This document shows, piece after piece, positions 58,883 to 64,000 of a stretch of DNA of 64,000 nucleotides. The stretch's first letter is position 1. Every line of letters begins with the position of its first letter. The stretch comes from Hofstenia miamia (taxonomy: Eukaryota > Xenacoelomorpha > Acoela). The position numbers were made by a program, and so were the translations under genes. The stretch is taken from the NCBI GenBank assembly GCA_004352715.1, contig SCFE01000082.1, positions 1,088,179 to 1,152,178 of the forward strand, in the 5' to 3' direction. Under the pieces are notes generated by a model that saw only the letters and a list, made by a program, of their open reading frames with translations, was not told the origin of the DNA and did not search any database.

Positions 58883-61790
58883 AATATAAAAAACAAAAAA
58901 CACGTTTTTTAATTTGGAAACATTTTTTTATTTTGAATAAAAATACTTTTTTGCTGGTCTTCTTGTACCAAAATGGCGCCCCTCCAACTATATTCTCATT
59001 AACGTTCTTAGTTGCAATCCAAACTAGTATTTTGTAAAACTCTGCAAGAAACTTTCATAAAATATAAGTAAAGCGTGAAATGTCTGAAAGGACGTCGGAG
59101 TAGCGTTATAATGTTTTGTCATTGTCATTTCGTATAAATTTTTTGACAGGCGGCTATGCAACAGTAAATTCAACGTTTTGGAAGTAAGCATCACAGTTTT
59201 GTGAATTATTGAAGGAATAGGTTCTCATGAAAACAAAATATGTTCAAGATGAGTTAGTTAATGGTAATTTGTAAAAAATATATTTTCTAATTGTGAGAGA
59301 ATGGGTCCAAAGTTGGAAAATTGGCCGTTTTTCCGTCAGCCTAACCCACAACCGAAGTATTTCCCAAAATTTGGCCCGTCTGCTGCTCTCTATCTAGTTT
59401 TTGCAAAATCAACTCAGCCCGGCTTGCATCTCACATTTTTTTACACAGGCTCTTAATGTTTTATTTAATAATCTCTATTTTACTAAATGCAGGAACAAAC
59501 CATTAAAAATATAGAAAATGTAGATACAACAAAATACACATGTAATTGAGAGCCTGGAATATTTTGTAAAATATGACCTGCAAAACTAATTGATAATCTA
59601 GGTCGCCACACAACAGCCTACAGCTCATTTATGTTTAGGCATAGATCTCTTATTATTCTGACTGTGAGCATGTTGGTACATCGTTCGGGATTAAATAGTC
59701 TTCACCTTCAGATATTGAATCGAAATACTAGAAATCCTTAGTTTCTTTTTGGCGGATTGTGAATACATTGGAATTTACGTCTAATATGTTCTAACTTCGC
59801 TCTATAAATGCATCTCTATATTTTTGATTAAGTTTGGGATAAATTTAAGAATTTGTGAAAACTATACAGAAATTATTTATGGAAAATTTTAAAATTTTCG
59901 CGGATTTTGAAAAATCATTTCCGCACCCATTCCATGTTCAGAGATTCCCTCGATCGGGCGGGAATGCTGTTCCCGCAAAATTGATGCTCCGCAAATACGA
60001 GCCAATTAAATTTTCAGGCTGATTCATATGGAAATCTAGATTCTTACCGATATGAATTTGCCATTAGCCTCTCAATTATTTACAATTACTTTTCATTTAT
60101 TTGCAATTTCTTCTCAATTATTTCCAATAAAATTTGATTTATTTCTATTGAATATTCACAAAAATATATTACTATATGATAAAGATTCTCCATCACAAAT
60201 TGTCTTAAAAGCCATGTATGCAAAGCTCTGATTGCTCTTGTCAAAACTTTTCAATTTAAAAAAGCAACAGTTCAAATTTAACTGTTCAGTGATTTCGATA
60301 TTTAATTCACTTAGCTTGAAATGTTTTAAAATTTTGCAGTTGACAAAATATTTGGATATGAATTCTGGCGGGAAATGGTTTTCGCGATGCGCACGAGTAT
60401 CCTATTTGCTGACTAAATTCAACCGCTGTGGAAAAGATATTGATCAGTGATGACGCGTTAAGCATTTAAAAATGATAAATATTTATTCAGGGGTCTTGAG
60501 TGACAAGAAGTCGATTTTTATATCTGCACACTCCCTGCCTACTGACAAACACACCGCCGCTTAAGACACGTGCCGTTTAATTGGCAGAAAGTTAGTCGCA
60601 ATTTCAATTATTGCTTTTAATTTTTTACCGCAGTCTACAAAACTTTTTCCCGATATGCAATTATTTGCTATATAGATGTACCAAAATTCAAATTTCCCCT
60701 ATTTTACGTCTTTGTGATGGGATAACACAAATTCTTTATTAACTTTTTACTCTAAGATAAGTTTTACGTATAATTTGATTTCTTTTAGGTTATTTTAAAA
60801 ATATAATTTTAAATTCACAAGTTTAGTAATTCAAAATAAGTTTATATTTAGTAAATCATTTTGTAGTTCAATTATTTTAAAACCTAGGCTTTCCAGGTTT
60901 TTTGTCATTAAAACCCAACTTCAAGCATTGACATTAAATTGAAATTTCTCAACAGTTCAATACTAGAAAAAATTTTACCCAAACGGAAGCCCGAATTTAT
61001 GCGTTCAGAATATCGATGTGTACTTGTGTAAACTGCGTATCCCTTGGCAAACTATTGCTTACAAGAATGTCTTTTTATGTATATGTATTTTTTTAAAATC
61101 TTTTGAATAAAATATTCTACAGCGATTTGCTCATTTATATTTAATAATTATGATCTTTTTATGTTTTATAATTAATTATAATTTGTTGGTAGAGACCCTT
61201 TATGTAGTTTTGCACGTTTGTCAAAGAATGAATGTGTTTTAATTGTATTAATGATATATCACTTTCTAGTGCTGTTTGTGCTACACACATTAATGTTCTA
61301 TTTACGCTAGATACAGTAGACAAGAGTCCTTCAAATCAAAGAATTTTAATGCTTTCCATTAATGTAATTAATTGCATCTAATGAAAAGAAAATAGAAACA
61401 TGTTAAAAAATCTCCAAAGCACTTTCAGTTACGCCATCCAACGATTAATCGATGTCACTAAATCACTTTTTATCAAGGTTTGAAATGGTTTAAGTTTAAC
61501 AGCATTGTTTTAATTGTGCTTCTCGAAATCTTAGATTAGCAAAGATTTATTAAAGTTTTTTAATCATTTATTTAATATCACTTAATATCTATCGTTGTGT
61601 TTTCTTGTATTTGCTTAATAGTGTACTTTGAAAAGTTACGTGGGCTTTTGAGAACAAAAAATTCATTTGATTTAATTCAATAATTTTAACTTTTCATTGC
61701 ATTAACATTTATTTTAGTGTTAAATTTTACCTTGACAATCACTAAGGAGGTACGGGAGTTTTTCTGATGACATCTGTTTTAATGCAAACC
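58883..61790. other. Non-coding AT-rich stretch
   Basis: No gene, RNA or element is recognised. The open frame near 60232-60450 has no family resemblance. Confidence 0.5.
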
Positions 61791-63041
61791 CAGAGATGGA
61801 ATTTACCGGCATGCATCCGCCTTTCAATTTCATGAAAGGCCGGTAAAATTACCGGCCGTATACCTGCCAAAGTGATAAAAAATTTATTGTTTTATCTTAT
61901 AAAGAGAGAATATTTTGTTAGTTTTAGAGGAATTCTAATGAAAATATAAATTCAAAAAATGTTTATAGTTTCAGCAATCTACAGTTTTGCAATTAGACTG
62001 ATTTTTAAATTTAGTTTCTGGAATCTCTCAATGATTTACTACAAATTGAATTGTTCTGCTTCAGTTTATTTATGGAACCTAGTAGTAATTTTTACAGAAG
62101 CTGTTTATAATAATGAAAGTGTAATCTATAGGAGTTACACTTGAAATTTGCGAGCCCTCATACGAATCAAGCAACTTGAACACTTGTATTTTTCTAATGC
62201 TGGAAGGGAAGCTCAAAACAACTTTGAAAGATTTTCGGTTGCAAAAAGACGTTCAAACACAAATGTCATACTAAAGGAGTAATTGTTTGGCTCTAGCGAA
62301 AATTTTTTAAATATACGTATTTGTGTACTTATAAATTATTCAATCCTAACTGAGGTCAAATGCCACACCAATATGAAACATAATGATTGATTATGCTACT
62401 CGCCTAGCTTTATGTAATTTACCTATCATAAAAAATATGCTAACTAAACAACTTGAAAGGTTCCCAATTTATATGGGCGGAAAAGCGAAAGCTGGTTACT
62501 TATACAAAGAGTTGATATATAGAATATATCAAAATTGTGTTTTACTTGAAATTTGTTTATGATAGCTTGAAATTTGTGTATGTGCAATATCAAGTCTTTG
62601 CATCGCCATGTGCATGTATATATATATATATATATATATATTGGTGATTTGTAATAAAGTTTTCACATATATTGGTGCTTTGTAACGCTCACCACATATA
62701 TTGGTGTCATGTAACCAAATGGTGTTTTGTACATAGGAAAAAAATTTATATTTTTTCATTTTTATTTTTCGTGATTTTTATTTATATTTGATAATACTTA
62801 GTCTCTATTGATATATTGTTATCAATTTCGTTTGACCTTTATGTTTGCAAAGTGTAAAAAACTGTGCACTAATTCAATTATTTCTTTTAAAATAATTTCT
62901 AAAAACTGANTACAAATCACCAATATATATATATATATATATATATATAATGTGCTTGCTTATATTAAATACACAATGCAAAAAACATTTACCGGCCTAT
63001 ATCAGCTCTTGCCTGCCAACTACCGGCCGGTTCCAACTCTG
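61791..63041. mobile_element. Candidate non-autonomous hAT element (1251 bp)
   Basis: The left end begins CAGAGATGGAA and the right end, reverse complemented, begins CAGAGTTGGAA, 10 of 11 matching. Both continue into CCGG-rich sequence. The 8 bp outside each end are TGCAAACC (61783-61790) and ATCAAACC (63042-63049), 6 of 8 matching, as a decayed 8-bp target duplication would be. Subterminal GGCCGGTAAA words occur at both ends; on the left two form a near-perfect palindrome at 61838-61857. There is no transposase. It contains a TA-rich foldback with a single-N gap. Confidence 0.7.
62616..62952. repeat. Foldback: TA arrays with inverted TTGGTGATTTGTAA
   Basis: A (TA)n run followed by TTGGTGATTTGTAA (62616-62654) is mirrored by TACAAATCACCAA and another (TA)n run (62911-62952). 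A single N sits at 62910, directly before the mirrored arm. After the left arm the word ATATATTGGTG plus ..TGTAA recurs three times (about 62636, 62667, 62696), a degenerate tandem repeat of 29-31 bp. It may be a small element or an assembly join. Confidence 0.65.
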
Positions 63042-63049
63042 ATCAAACC

Positions 63050-64000
63050 TCTATAACATAATTTTGAATACAATAATGTTTTATAAAATGTTAAGTTTTT
63101 CATCTGAATTTTCGTATATCTCACAACTTTTAGCATTAAATCTACAATGCAGATTTGTTACCATTGCGTTTATAAATTTTGTGCTCCCAATCCAAATTTA
63201 TTACAAGTAATGAATCCGATCAAATGTTTGGAAAATTAAATTTGAAAAAAATGTGATTACTCCAAACAGTCAGATCAAATTGCAGTAATCTTACCACTAT
63301 TATTGTTTTTCAATAGATTTATTAAGAATTATAATGGTTTTAAATTTCAAGATATATTTAAAAATAAACCTCCTAAAAAATAATTTTTGTTTATTTTTTC
63401 TGAATAAAGTCAAACGACATTTATTAAAAAAGGTCTCAAACCACCCCTATTAGTGATTTGCAAATGCAAACCAAGCTAATTAAGGATTTTAATAAGAATT
63501 TATCAAGTCAACTAAACGCAAACAATTTGCTCCTAAAGATTAATGAACTAAAATAATACAAAGTGTAGCGCATTTCGAAAGTGGACTCTGAAAATGTATC
63601 TCTAGTGTTAGCCTTAAAATTGTTAACAGATGAATGACCCCAACTCGATTGCGTTTATTAGCAATAAAATCCAACCCAAACCATTACTGACGTAAAGGTA
63701 AAGGCATAACCGCTAGCCATTTACTCACATAATTCGTTCATTTCGAAGTTCTTTGAAGATATCATTTGGGTATTACTATTTTGAAAGATATCACGACCTA
63801 TTTGCTAAGTAGCCTTTGTTTCTTGTCAACCGATTTCTGTGTCGCATGTAGGTCTTATCAAGTAAATCTGAAGATATATGGTTGTATTATAACTAAAAGT
63901 ACTCGCTAGAAATCGAATTGTTCTACTTTGAAATTATGAAGTTGCATTCAGAAGTTACACTTTATTCTAAGCTTGCATAGTAATTTAAATTTTTAAACAA
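63050..64000. other. Non-coding AT-rich stretch
   Basis: No gene, RNA or element is recognised up to the window edge. Confidence 0.5.

Noticed and set aside
1-64000. tRNA, rRNA and CRISPR features
   Set aside because: I looked for the conserved TTCGA-type loop with flanking stems, rRNA-like GC-rich blocks and regularly spaced repeats, and found none.

Overview
The window is AT-rich nuclear DNA from an animal, probably an invertebrate. Long non-coding stretches, many (TA)n arrays, a recognisable metazoan zinc-transporter gene (SLC30A6/ZnT6 type) and a broad set of eukaryotic transposable elements support this. There are no operons, tRNAs, rRNAs or CRISPR arrays. I cannot name the species. It is a gapped draft assembly: five N gaps sit inside (TA)n arrays, and four other gaps are flanked by near-identical direct copies of the same sequence, the mark of unmerged contig ends or haplotypes.

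Layout. 1-6.2 kb: non-coding, with a piggyBac-type mini-element (2.6 kb) and a deleted mariner remnant (4.9-5.3 kb). 7.2-18.3 kb: a dense, nested transposon graveyard. It holds a LINE tail (minus), a CR1/Jockey-like LINE (plus), a nearly intact Tigger/pogo element inserted in a Penelope-like element (PLE), an IS630/Tc-type helix-turn-helix remnant, a TA-flanked MITE, and a second LINE (minus) split by a second copy of the same PLE with a perfect 15-bp target duplication. 20.9-22.3 kb: the one convincing complete host gene, an intronless ZnT6-like transporter of 458 residues with a His-rich C-terminal tail. 23.4-25.4 kb: a third PLE with a hammerhead-ribozyme-like 3' end, then a 1.19-kb Tc1/IS630-type transposon. 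27.6-48.1 kb: mostly non-coding, with four short unrecognised coding candidates. 53-64 kb: non-coding, with a LINE thumb fragment (55.6-56.2 kb), a hAT transposase fragment (58.7 kb) and a candidate non-autonomous hAT element (61.8-63.0 kb).

Functionally only the ZnT6-like gene can be interpreted. By family knowledge it would be the non-transporting partner of a ZnT5-type transporter in the early secretory pathway. The most interesting material is the PLE set. Three copies carry a GIY-YIG endonuclease end. In all three the conserved C-terminal block lies in the -1 frame. Each has a 3' structured motif resembling a hammerhead core, and in one family the stem shows base-pair covariation. The nesting order is readable: LINE, then PLE, and elsewhere PLE, then Tigger.
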